Part shown: positions 48,201 to 57,512 of the stretch, piece by piece | Numbering within the stretch: the stretch's first letter is position 1 | How the letters are laid out: each line of letters starts with the position of its first letter | NCBI GenBank assembly: GCA_963693085.1 | Contig: OY856409.1 | Coordinates: forward strand, 1,533,971,372 to 1,534,035,371 | Length of the DNA stretch: 64,000 bases | Source: Alisma plantago-aquatica | Taxonomy: Eukaryota; Streptophyta; Magnoliopsida; Alismatales; Alismataceae | Direction of reading: 5' to 3' | Position numbers and translations under genes: made by a program | Notes under the pieces: generated by a model | Told to the model about the DNA's origin: nothing | What the model saw: the letters and a program-made list of their open reading frames with translations, nothing else | Database searches by the model: none

Positions 48201-49562
48201 TATTAGAATGAATTATATAATGTATTGTTTAATCTTTCTAAAATGGACTATTATATACATATGGATCAATATGAGGTGGTGATATCTGTGTTTAGCGTTT
48301 TTGTTGAGGGATTGAATCAAGTGGGTTAGTTCATCAATATATACTTTTGATTGATGGATGAAATATGTGGAAATGGAAAATAGGGTTTACATGTGTGTGA
48401 ATATCCCTAATGAACTCCTGTGCACTAAGATAACATGATAAGTTTTGATAATTTTTCATTTCCAATATCTACATTTTGCATTCATAAATATCTGCTTTGT
48501 ATAGTCCAATATCTACATTTTTCATTGATAAATATCTGCTTTGTAGACTCCTGTGCACTAAGATAACATGATCAGTTTTGATAATTTTTCATTTCCAATA
48601 TCTACATGTTGCATATATGGCAATACTATTTTCAATTACTGTAGAGTCCAACAAACCAACTTAGCATAAATTGATGTTTCTTCTATGCAAAAGTTGTATA
48701 TAGACATTTGTAGTGATGAGACGTGCAAATCATTTCTAAAAATATGCCTACAAAAACACATTATAACCAATACTGTGATAGCTTGACACTGGGTCTGAAT
48801 TTAGGATCAGATATTCTATTTTATACTTTGAAATTGAGTCCATCATTTCCACTCTGAGACAAATTGAGAAGTTGGTGTAACATCATCTAATTCACTACTA
48901 GGTTCACTTCCTCTTTCCATAAATAACGTTTAGATTGAGCACTTATATTGGATGCCTTTCCACATTTGGTCACATTCCCATGTTCTTATCATGAAGCTAA
49001 GAAATTGATTCAGGAGTTAGGCCTTGGATATCAAATTTTCTAGGTCTGTAAAAACTAGTGTTTCTGTATAGAATACCTAGGTCTGTAAAATAAATGATTT
49101 TCTTGACCCAACTTCCTCTGTTTCAACTCATATAACAAATATGTTTGTATTGCTATAATACAACCTTTTTGGTTCATATATAGCCCAAAGTTCCTTCTTT
49201 CTCTCCCTTTTTGGTTGATATTATTGTCGAAAAAATAACTGTAATAACTGATTACAGGTCTTCATTGTTGTATACAATACCTAGGTCTGTATTACAGGTC
49301 TGAGACAAATTGAGAAGGTAGAGAGTGTTTCTGTATAGAATACCTGGGTCTGTATTACAGGTCTTCATTGTTGTAATAAGGGGGAACAATTTAATCTTCT
49401 AATTTAATCTATGATAATACCTAGCATGTTTCTGAATTTAGGATCAGATAATATATTTTATACTTTGAAATTGAGTCCATCATTTCCACTCTGAGACAAA
49501 TTGAGAAGTCGGTGTAAAATCATCTAATTCACTACTAGGTTCACTTCCTCTTTCCCTAAATA
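45207..49562. repeat. 1,825-bp tandem duplication with a partial third copy
   Basis: Units start at 45310, 47135 and 48960, each at CCACATTTGGTCACA, an exact period of 1,825. The third unit follows the pattern only to about 49270. After a disordered stretch, the tail of the unit reappears at about 49430-49562. Copies are highly similar, so the duplication is fairly recent. Within each unit a stretch with CATTGATAAATATCTGC is itself duplicated (about 46637-46720). No coding sequence is recognisable. It lies between the 5' region and ORF1 and may sit in an intron. Confidence 0.9.
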
Positions 49563-50112
49563 TGATCATCTTACTTGTCACCACTCTTGCTACATATTAT
49601 AGTTGGTTCTCTTCTCTGTCTTCTAAATTACCTCTTTTGCGGATATTTTATATTTACCAATGCTCTAAATAGCCTCTTCTGCAGAAACAAGACATTGGTT
49701 TGTTGAAATTTGTTAATCAATATTCATGGGATTATTGAATAAGATGGGAACTCGTATAATGCTCTCATTAATACACTGTTCCAGATTGCTTTGTTTTGAA
49801 TTATTTTTTATGGTTGCTGGAGTGCCAATATTAGATCTGAAGACCTTATAACAGAAGAGGCGGGTTCTTCATTTGTTACTGAAAAGTTTTGAATTCTTTT
49901 TCATGGATGTTTAACCTAAAATTTATATAACACGACTTCAGATCGTTTTTTATTTTATTGGAACTAATATATATAAAATATATGCAACTGATGAACAAGG
50001 TAATTTTGTAGTGTCATTACAGCTTAGACGACACTATCTAAGTAAATACTTTATCTGAAAAGATAAACGATATAATGATTTGTGTATCATAATATATTGC
50101 AGCACCTACGGG

Positions 50113-51473
50113 GGTATGTCTTCCGCTGACCCCAAGTTTCGTATTGTTTGACAAAGAGACTCTGATGCCGCTCTAATATCTGCATTGCGCATACAATATG
50201 ACCTAGGCAAGTGTGTCAATGGTCATTTCACTAGAGAGGCTTGGAGGGAGGAAACTGTGGAAATGCAAAATAGGATGGGGAAGACGGCCTGCAATACAGA
50301 CCAGCTGAAAACTCGGTGGAAGAACTTGAGGAGGGACTATGCCGCTTTGAAGCTTGTGACAAATAAGAGCGGCGTTGGATGGGATGACACAAGGCATAAG
50401 CCAACGCTGCCCGACAGCCCTGAATGGAGGGAGAGCCTTGCGGTATATCCAGTAACCAGTCCGTTAATTTAAAAAAAATGTCATCTATTAACATTTTAAT
50501 TTCATAATAAACATTTTTTTATACTTAGGCAAACAAGGACCTTGCTAGGTTTCTTAACAAGCCGTTTCCCCACTACTATGACATCGAGATGATGGCGGGG
50601 AGGAACATTGCTAGAGGACATCATGCAATGTCTTCAACGGACACACATATCCCTTCTGACGTTGCCTCCGGGGATGATATCACTGTCGACTTAGATGCCC
50701 CAGACACACCCATGAACACTGGAAGCCAAGCTGGGGAACCTAATATGGGCGCATTTGGGATGCAAAGCGAGGGAGAAACCGGGGGAGGTGGAACAGATAC
50801 ACCGAGTGGTGGCGGGAGGCCTCATGTCGTTAGGCGCAAGAAGCAGCCATCAATGCCTCAAGACCGATGTGGGTTATCAAATGAAGTGTTATCTGAATTC
50901 ACACAAGTTTATGCAAAGGTTCACGAGTTAGGCAGTGGTGTGGAAACTAGACCCTTTGAAAAGAAAGAATTTACAACCATCTTACAACATTTCCAGGACA
51001 CTTACCCAGATGCCCCCACTCCTGTGTTTACAACACTTGTGAACGCCATCAAGGACTCAACAAACCGCTCCATCTACCTCAGCCTTATAGACACACCTCA
51101 AAAGATAACCATATGGTTGCGAGACCTTTGGGAAAGGTCCCAAGCTGCCAATGCAACAACAACACCTTCAATGCCATCCTCATTCCAAGCTGCCAATGCA
51201 ACACCAACACCTTCAATGCCATCTTTGTTTATGCCATCTCACCATGCATTTTTCCCGCAATCCCCAACACCCAACTTCAGCAACAGACCAAGTATGCCAT
51301 CGTCGTTTGCGTCATCTCACCGTCCATTTTTTCCTTCGTCCAATGATGCTGGCCCTTCCAGATCAACAAACTTTGCGTCATCTCACCTTCCATTTATTCC
51401 TTCGTCCAATGATGCTGGCCCTTCTGGATCACCAAACTTTAACAGCCAGACATTTAACTCATCAAATCAGTAG
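50113..51473 (+). pseudogene. Harbinger ORF1: Myb/SANT-like DNA-binding protein, one in-frame stop near the start
   Basis: Two exons are inferred: through 50442, then 50529-51473, with a GT...AG intron at 50443-50528 that joins in frame (SLA then ANKDLARFL). The N-terminal Myb/SANT-like domain reads ISALRIQYDLGKCVNGHFTR, then LKTRWKNLRRDY with its Trp, as in plant PIF/Harbinger ORF1 and related Myb-like proteins. The rest is Ser/Pro/Asn-rich and low in complexity. The nearest upstream Met (about 50119, MSSADPKFRIV) is separated from the domain by a TGA at 50149-50151. Either the copy is inactive at ORF1 or translation begins elsewhere. In this superfamily ORF1 binds subterminal DNA and brings in the transposase. 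Confidence 0.75.
50443..50528 (+). other. Intron in Harbinger ORF1
   Basis: It begins GTATATCC and ends ATACTTAG, 86 bases, AT-rich. Splicing preserves the reading frame and restores a continuous conserved segment, which supports it. Confidence 0.7.
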
Positions 51474-51737
51474 AAAGTTATTTCGTTGTTGTAATAATCT
51501 ATTTCCCATCCAAACATTTTCGTTGGGCTTTATCTTATTTGCTGAATTGTTGTAATATTTTTATTCCCGCCCAGACATTATTGATTAACTGTTGTAATAA
51601 TTTATTTCACTGCCATGGTTTTATTTTGCGATCAATCTATTTCACTTTGTATCCTGGAAGCCATTATTTTATGTGTCCACAATTACATATGATTGTAGCC
51701 TAGTTATTTTTCTTGTCCTTGCCATGACAACGTTGCT

Positions 51738-53058
51738 ATGCTTCCACTTGTAGGCATAATGTCAACCACTGACCAAACAGAAACACCTGGCCTCCTCACG
51801 CACATTCTACATACATTGTCTGGTCCAGCTAATCACATTGCTGATACAATAGCTGAGTCCATAGCAAACTCCATCATTGATGACATTTCCAACATACCAC
51901 CTACAATACCTAGGTCAGTTAGCATTAGGAGTGGCCACCAGAAGGTCTTAGAAATTTTAAACGGTCATGAAAAAAGGGCTTATGACCTATATCGAATGAG
52001 ACCACATTCTATATTGGCCCTTGTGGACAAGCTTGAGAGTCGGACCTTGTTACGAAGCACTAGATGCGTCAGTTCGGTTGGGGCTGTGTGCTACTTCCTA
52101 CAAATGGTTGGCCATGGACATACAAATCGTGCTTTGGTTGAGGACTACATTCACTCTGGTGAGACCATAAGTAGGAAGTTCAACGAAGTCTTGGACGCTG
52201 TGTGTTCGTTGTCCAATGAGTACATTGTCATGCAAACTGCAGCGACATGCACGACAACACATTCTGGTATATTGGAGACCCCAAGGTTCTACCCTTACTT
52301 CAAGGTAATAGTTATCCCCTACAATCTTTAATCATTTTGAAATATTTGTATGTTGAAAACCTATTTTGGTGTTATAGAATGCCATCGGGGCAATTGACGG
52401 AATACACATCCCCGTCTTGGTTAAACGAGACAAGAAAAATCGCTACCGAGACAGAAAAGGGAATGTCTCTCTTAATGTCTTGGCTGTAGTTGACTTCTCC
52501 ATGGAGTTTACATATGTCCTAACTGGGTGGGAGGGATCGGCTGCTGACCAACGGGTCCTACAGTCAGCGACGACCACAGGCGGGTTTAAAGTTCCGCCGG
52601 AAAAGTTTTACCTAGTAGATGTAGGGTATGCCAACACTCGGAAATTCCTTGCACCGTATCGCAACACATCTTACCATATTTCTGAGTACCAAGGAAACAG
52701 ACATGCCTACACCAGCAAGAAGGAGATGTTCAACCACCGCCACGCACAATTACGTAATGTTGTAGAAAGAGCATTTGGGGTGCTGAAGCGGCGGTTTGCC
52801 TACCTTAAAAAGGGAGCGACATATCCCATACATTTGCAGTGTCACCTCGTAATGGCTTGTTGTATCCTCCACAATTTCATATGCCGCCAACATGATGGTG
52901 ACAGTATAATGGACGAACTCGCAGATGACATTTCAACATCTGTCATTCCCCCTACTGGGGTTGACCTGAGTTCCCTCCAACAAACAACTCAGGCCGATTC
53001 AAGGGAGGGCGAGCATTTACGTGAATCCATTTCTAATTTGCTATGGGATGCCCGTTGA
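51738..53058 (+). CDS. Harbinger transposase, two exons, DDE triad present
   Basis: Exons 51738-52304 and 52378-53058 join in phase across a 73-base GT...AG intron, giving 415 residues (408 if the Met at 51759 is used, which is plausible because it follows an AG acceptor-like site). It belongs to the DDE_4/ALP1-like nuclease family. Catalytic residues are D196 (AIDGIHIP), D270 (YLVDVGYAN) and E319 (NVVERAFGVLKRRF). The conserved TGWEGSAADQRVL and LVMACCILHNFI segments are intact. I see no stop or frameshift. It should cut and paste DNA at the element's terminal repeats, usually together with the Myb-like ORF1 product. This is the best-preserved gene in the window. Confidence 0.9.
52305..52377 (+). 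other. Intron in the transposase gene
   Basis: It begins GTAATAGT and ends GTTATAG, 73 bases. It sits immediately before the AIDG catalytic motif, and removing it joins PYFK to NAIGAIDG in frame. Confidence 0.85.
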
Positions 53059-53204
53059 CTTACAATTGTATCTGTAATAGTCTTTGACATTATTTGAAAA
53101 ATTGTCCACGACATTACTTTGTAGGCTTTAGTTGTTTTTTTTACAAACTTTTTTCTGGATCCTAATAATATACATGACATAATGAATCGGTAGGTTGTCT
53201 TGAA

Positions 53205-53627
53205 ATGGAGAATGGAATGCCTTGCTGTACATGCGGCCTTCAATGCATTGTACGTGTGTATATGGATGAAGCGGACGCGGCAAATGGACGTTTTGAAAAC
53301 AACAACCCCCACAGACAGTATTTTACATGTGGTAGGGGGCTTGTTTCGAACAGATGTCAGATGAGATTGCCTGCGCAGCGTGTACCACTCACAGTTGCCA
53401 CACTTACTGCAGTTAGGGATGCTATGCTAACACAACTTGCATATGCCCGCAACGAACGCAAGCTATGGTCTGAACAATGTGACTTTGTCAGTTCGACAAG
53501 AGCAGACATCGATAGGCTTGAACAAGGTATTACCACTCTACGTGAGAGGTGCCAATATCTTCGACAACTACTTCACATCACGACCAGTAACGACTCTTCA
53601 AACGAGGACGGATACAATACATCATAG
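53205..53627 (+). CDS. GRF-type zinc-finger protein 1 in the Harbinger element
   Basis: This 140-residue frame starts 146 bases after the transposase stop. Residues 7-52 fit a GRF zinc finger: CCTCG, then NPHRQYFTC and a final Cys in SNRCQM, with the usual order of Cys, Asn-Pro, Arg, aromatic, Cys, Cys. The Phe/Trp after the last Cys is missing, so it is somewhat divergent. The C-terminal half (about 65-125) is rich in heptad-like Leu and charged residues and could form a coiled coil. GRF fingers bind single-stranded nucleic acid in known proteins. A role in transposition is not established and is inferred only from position. Confidence 0.7.
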   Translation: MENGMPCCTCGLQCIVRVYMDEADAANGRFENNNPHRQYFTCGRGLVSNRCQMRLPAQRVPLTVATLTAVRDAMLTQLAYARNERKLWSEQCDFVSSTRADIDRLEQGITTLRERCQYLRQLLHITTSNDSSNEDGYNTS

Positions 53628-53730
53628 ATGTAGAACAAGCACTTAGGCCTATTTTATGTTCGGAAAGTTGTATTTGAAATCTATGTTCAGAAGCCGACAA
53701 TGTTTTTACTAATCCTCAATTATGTTTTAG

Positions 53731-54165
53731 ATGTCAATGGATCCATATGGAGTTCCGAGGTGTGATTGTGGGTTAGATGCAGCCTTGCGGTTTAACACAG
53801 AGGATGCATGGTTGTATGATTTTGACATTCTGAGTGAAAGGCCGGGCGAAATGTATTACATATGTCCTTCTCGTGAGGTGCACTAGTAAATACATACATA
53901 ATAGGTTGCCGTTGTGTATGCTGCACATTCTTTGTCATTCATTAAATTTTATTATACATTGTAGGGAAAAGATCGGTGCAGATACTTCCGTTGGGCAGTC
54001 GATCTCCCCCCAATAATTGATTCTTTGAAAGCTGAGATTATGTTACTAACTGTCGAGTGCAAGTTAGTCTGGGGCCAGACAATGAACATGAAGGAATGTG
54101 TTGAAATTCATCACAACTACGATGATATATACACCCAAAAAAAGTATGAGCATGACGATATATAA
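53731..54165 (+). CDS. GRF-type zinc-finger protein 2 in the Harbinger element, spliced
   Basis: Exons 53731-53877 and 53965-54165 join in frame across a GT...AG intron (53878-53964), giving 115 residues. The joined product has a clear GRF finger: PRCDCG at 9-14, RPGEMYYICP in the middle and DRCRYFRWAVD at the end, including the Trp missing from the first protein. The intron falls inside the finger, and only splicing yields the complete motif. The C-terminal part is charged, with no recognised domain. It lies 103 bases after the first GRF gene on the same strand. Alone, the exons look like unremarkable short frames. Confidence 0.75.
53878..53964 (+). other. Intron in GRF protein 2
   Basis: It begins GTGCACTAG and ends CATTGTAG, 87 bases. 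Removing it joins the two halves of the zinc finger in the same frame. Confidence 0.7.
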
Positions 54166-54506
54166 CGCTACGTTGCCAGTCTGGAGGAAGAATGTAGTCT
54201 TCTTTTAGACATTCCTTCACCCACGGTGACACCATAACATTTAATGGCAGAGAACTACATTTAGTTTGGTGTGTCGATTTACATTGTCCAGCATTCCATG
54301 GTTTTAACATTACATCTTTCTGAATTCATCCGACATCAACATGCTTTAGTTATTTATCATAATGTTGGTGTATGTTTTATGGAGGGTGTATGTTTTTTCA
54401 CCGTTATGTTGATAAATGTTAGCTAACATTGAATATGCATTTTATATTCCCTTAATTATGCGATACACACTTACATCTAAAACATATTACTTACAGAATC
54501 TGTAAT

Positions 54507-54860
54507 ATGGCTGGGCCTCAAAGGACGCCTTCCTTTATGTGGTGTAGGGAGCTTGATATGGTTCTCAGAGGTATGATGAGAAACCAATATGAGTTGGGGA
54601 GATGTGTTAATGGAGTATATACTACACAGGCTTGGATGGAGGCATGACGTCACTTCCGAAACATAACTGGGGAGCCCATATCTTTGACTGAGTTGCAGAT
54701 GAGATGGCAACACATAAGGAGAGAGTTCATAACAGACAATCTTTTTATTTTGGGAGATGTATTGCCTCCCCCGCCATTGGCCGTGCAACGCAACTTCATG
54801 ACGACTCGTCGCATTTACCCACCTGGCGTTGCTCAATACCCTATTAACACTGATGAGTGA
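54507..54860 (+). pseudogene. Second Myb/SANT-like gene with one internal stop
   Basis: The frame runs 54507-54860 with one TGA at 54645-54647 inside the conserved domain. It is paralogous to ORF1: NQYELGRCVNGVYTTQAW corresponds to IQYDLGKCVNGHFTREAW, and LQMRWQHIRREF to LKTRWKNLRRDY. The region after the domain is short and Pro-rich. The sequence is otherwise well preserved, so the stop may be recent, or an undetected intron or a shorter product may exist. Function would be DNA binding, by analogy with ORF1. Confidence 0.7.
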
Positions 54861-55082
54861 ATATTGTCACAGTTTGTAGTTGTTTTTGTTTACCTCGCAA
54901 CATTTATTTGTATGCAACTAAGTTTGTTTGGACCTTTTTGTTTATGTATTGAATGCATAAATCATGTTCTTACTTGTTTGTAGTTAAGTTTGTTTGGAGC
55001 ATTTATTTTTATTCAATATTGTCACAGTTATCTTTATATTATTGATATTTGTTAATACTAAAATTTGATTTATTAAGTATAG

Positions 55083-55414
55083 ATGTCATCATCGCGGTCA
55101 CGGTCAAAGGCAAAGACAGAATTTGAAAAAATATTGATGTCTCCGTCGAAGATTAAAAAATATGTAGAAGAAAATCTTGTTTGCAAAAAACCATGTTGCG
55201 AGCCTCCACGCAATGAGGGCCCAAATGAGAGAGACGAACAAGCCAAATGAGGGCCCGAATGTTGCCAGCCTTGTTTCCTCCTACTCACCATCTTTCGTTG
55301 CTGTTCGACTGGCCAAAAGACGCCAGCAAACAGGAAACAAATCAGGTGTTGGACAAACCCTATCCTGTGTCATGGGAAGAGTATGACGAGGCCATGAAAA
55401 ACGACGAGGCATGA
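55083..55414 (+). pseudogene. Small charged frame with a probable frameshift
   Basis: From the Met at 55083 a Ser/Arg/Lys-rich product (MSSSRSRSKAKTEFEKIL) runs 55 codons to a TGA at 55248. A different frame, overlapping near 55240, continues LFDWPKDASKQETNQVLDKP and ends in an acidic tail, EEYDEAMKNDEA, at 55414. A single base change of length would join them. No family is recognised. It follows the second Myb gene on the same strand and inside the right terminal repeat. Confidence 0.4.
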
Positions 55415-55743
55415 AGTTGCCTGCTTGATCACTAGCTTAGATTGTGTAACTATGTCGTTGTCTAGGTCCAGGGCAGACCTCTCGTTTCATTTTCTATGTT
55501 ACATATGTATTTTCTATGTTACATATGTATTTTCCCGAGAACCAACAATATATATCTTTTAATTTATGTGGTATTACGTTATGCTACAGACATGCTACAC
55601 ACCTTTGCTACTATTTAATTTAAATACATTAATTAAATTATGTAATTGTTATTTAGTATATAATACACTTCAGCCAACTTCTGCTTAAGCGGCAACACAA
55701 CTACACATACTTATTCTTGTTAAAACATTTCTACAACATTAGG

Positions 55744-55908
55744 ACAGAATCAGAAAATCTGACTGAATCTAGTCTAGTAGCCAAACAGAACCAGACTGCA
55801 ATCAGACTCAAACCAGATCAGCTGACCAGAATCAGACTGGGTTGCCAAGCAGAATCAGACTGAATCCAGTCCAGACTACGAAATCCCAGCCTGTTCCCAA
55901 ACAGGGGC
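55744..55908 (+). repeat. Right subterminal repeats and terminal inverted repeat of the Harbinger element
   Basis: CAGACTG and AGAATCAGACTG recur five or so times between 55744 and 55890, followed by the inverted terminus ending at 55908. Repeated subterminal motifs are the usual targets of the Myb-like ORF1 protein in this superfamily. Confidence 0.7.
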
Positions 55909-55911
55909 CAT

Positions 55912-56229
55912 CTGTTTCACAATCATTTTCATAACTTCCATAATAAACATTACACGTCCATTTAATAAACAGTAAACGTCCATTTCACATCAGAAGAAAC
56001 ACACCCTCCACAATACAAAATATAATATTATTGTGACTATAGATTCAAAAATTCACACAATAAAACACTAATTAATGCATTTCCCCCAGAAATTCTGAAA
56101 GACTGAAACAAATGTATACATCCTCAATTTGCTTGACATTTGCATCACAGAAAAGTGCAACAGATGAACAACTCCAGAAGGAACATCTGCATACACTTGT
56201 ACATCACAGAAGTAAATCTAACTACCTTT
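55912..56229. other. AT-rich spacer, no gene seen
   Basis: Besides a short direct repeat around ACGTCCATTT (about 55953 and 55976), nothing is recognisable. It may be the 3' flank of the truncated raffinose-synthase-like fragment on the minus strand. Confidence 0.5.
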
Positions 56230-56592
56230 TTAATTCCAGCATACTTTGAAACGGAAGATGCTCATGAACGGGATGCCCAGCAGACGGCCCAGTGGGGCAG
56301 CAACCCAACTCTTAGGTGAGCCGTCCGGGACGTCGAAACCAACGAAGCAGCCGCTATACAGCGTGTCGGCGTCCACGGTGACAACCGCGGGGGTTTTGGT
56401 GGTGGGCGAGGCGACGACGATGGATGCCGGAGTGGCAACGATGTTGGTTGGGACGTCGACAAGGAACGGCTGTCCGTTTGCCTGGAGCTTCCCGTACTGG
56501 ATACTTATGGAGCACGGCTTCACGAGGCTGCCGTCCTCCACCACTTCGCCGTTCAAGGCGTCGCCGACGGCCGTCAGGCTAGGAGGAGCCAT
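56230..56592 (-). pseudogene. N-terminal fragment of a raffinose synthase-like gene
   Basis: The 120-residue frame begins MAPPSLTAVGDAL and contains GQPFLVDVPTNIVATPAS, SGCFVGFDVPDG and FMSIFRFKVCWN, matching the N-terminal region of plant galactinol-sucrose galactosyltransferases. These are normally about 750-800 residues, so over 80 percent of the protein, including the whole catalytic barrel, is missing. The conserved FRFKVWW becomes FRFKVCWN followed by a stop. The start Met looks authentic. GC content is much higher than in the surroundings. It cannot be an active enzyme. It could be a captured gene fragment or the remains of a local gene. Confidence 0.72.
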
Positions 56593-56804
56593 TGCGGGAC
56601 AGAAAAATTAAAAGGAGATTTTTGGACTTCGGGTGCATATGAGGAGGTTTCCTAGATTAGTTTGATTTGGGGAAAAAAGGAGGAAATCGGAGCAGAGCAA
56701 CTGTACTTGTGTAGCCAGCGACTGTACAGACCGGGATCAAGTTTCATGACGGAGAAATTGACGGAGGCGAATAAAACCCATGTAAATGGAGAGAGGCGAA
56801 GAAA

Positions 56805-57152
56805 ATGAACAGAAGGGAGGCGCAAGGAGGCATGTGGGTGTTGAGAGACCAATCTGGAAGCACAGAATCCCGATTCTCGTCTCTGCGCAGCCACCGAAGA
56901 AGGATCAGCTACTCACGTCTGACCCTATTTCTAGAGAATGACGACGGCCTCAAGGAGGCGTTCAGCGTGTACGACGTGAACGACAATGACCTGATCTCCG
57001 CCGAGGAGCTCCTCCGCGTGCTGGCGGCGCTCGGCGACGGCGAGTGCTCCATCGCTGACTACCGCCGGATGATCGGCATCGTCGACTCTGACAGCGACGT
57101 CGCTGAGAATCCCGGAAGATCCGTCTCCTTGCGGGCTTTCTGTCAACGATAG
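56805..57152 (+). pseudogene. Calmodulin-like (EF-hand) gene fragment
   Basis: The frame has 115 codons, but only about residues 44-95 resemble plant calmodulin-like proteins. One EF-hand, LKEAFSVYDVNDNDLISAEE, has D, N, N, S and E at loop positions 1, 3, 5, 9 and 12. Next comes the linker GECSIADYRRMI, then the start of a second hand (VDSDSDV) that loses its loop. The first 43 residues look unrelated and are probably upstream sequence. It lies head to head with the raffinose-synthase-like fragment, 212 bases away. A calcium sensor role is not possible for this truncated copy. Confidence 0.62.
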
Positions 57153-57512
57153 TTTTCACCTTGCAGGTTTGCGGCGGCTAGGGTTAGGGTGAACGAACAA
57201 GAGAGACGGAGAGGCTGAGAGAGTCCGGGTGAGACTCGTGAGAGAGACGGAAGTCACAGAACAGAACAAAGGGTTCAGGGCTTTTGAGTTTTGAGTCTAG
57301 TGAGCGGGGACTCGGGCCGATAACAGGTCTTCCAGACTTCCGCTGGACCGCTGCTCCAGTCTCGGGTCCCTTTGGGTCCTTAGATTTTTCTGGGCAAAGT
57401 TGTGCCCGACCCAAAGTTATAAGACCCGATTTGGGTCTGCCCGACTTAGACCCGGACCCTATATCAAACTTAAAAGACCCTATTTTCGGGTCGGGTCGGG
57501 TCGGGTTGCACT
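57153..57512. other. Terminal region of the possible hAT-like element
   Basis: Repeated GACCCG and GGGTCGGG motifs cluster between 57380 and 57505. The same motif family appears at 34484-34535 and 43797-43970. No protein is recognisable. Confidence 0.4.

Larger units (their letters stand above)
44073..55908 (+). mobile_element. 11.8-kb PIF/Harbinger transposon with accessory genes
   Basis: The left end is GCCCCTGTTTGGGAAC and the right end is its exact inverse, 16 of 16 bases. CAT flanks both sides (44070-44072 and 55909-55911), a 3-bp duplication of the length typical for this superfamily, though TWA is the usual preference. Inside, all on the plus strand, are a Myb/SANT-like ORF1, a spliced DDE transposase, two GRF-type zinc-finger proteins, a second Myb-like gene and a small frame. 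The right 160 bases carry repeated CAGACTG motifs and the left 220 bases carry CCGGACT motifs, likely protein-binding subterminal repeats. The 5' part contains a 1,825-bp tandem duplication. Confidence 0.85.
34467..57512. mobile_element. Possible hAT-like element hosting nested insertions and gene fragments
   Basis: The left end TAGGACTGGCAATGGGTC resembles plant hAT termini. ACCCGACCC/GGGTCGGGT subterminal repeats occur at both ends (34484-34535 with 43797-43970, and 57380-57505). The flanks share GTGCATC (34460-34466 and 57513-57519), seven of a possible 8-bp duplication. Removing the gypsy and Harbinger insertions leaves about 1.9 kb, which would include the raffinose-synthase-like and calmodulin-like fragments. 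The right terminus does not match the left inverted repeat well, so coincidence or a damaged end is possible. No transposase is seen. Confidence 0.38.

Noticed and set aside
56230..56592. Functional raffinose synthase
   Set aside because: Only the first 120 or so residues are present, ending in a stop within a conserved motif.
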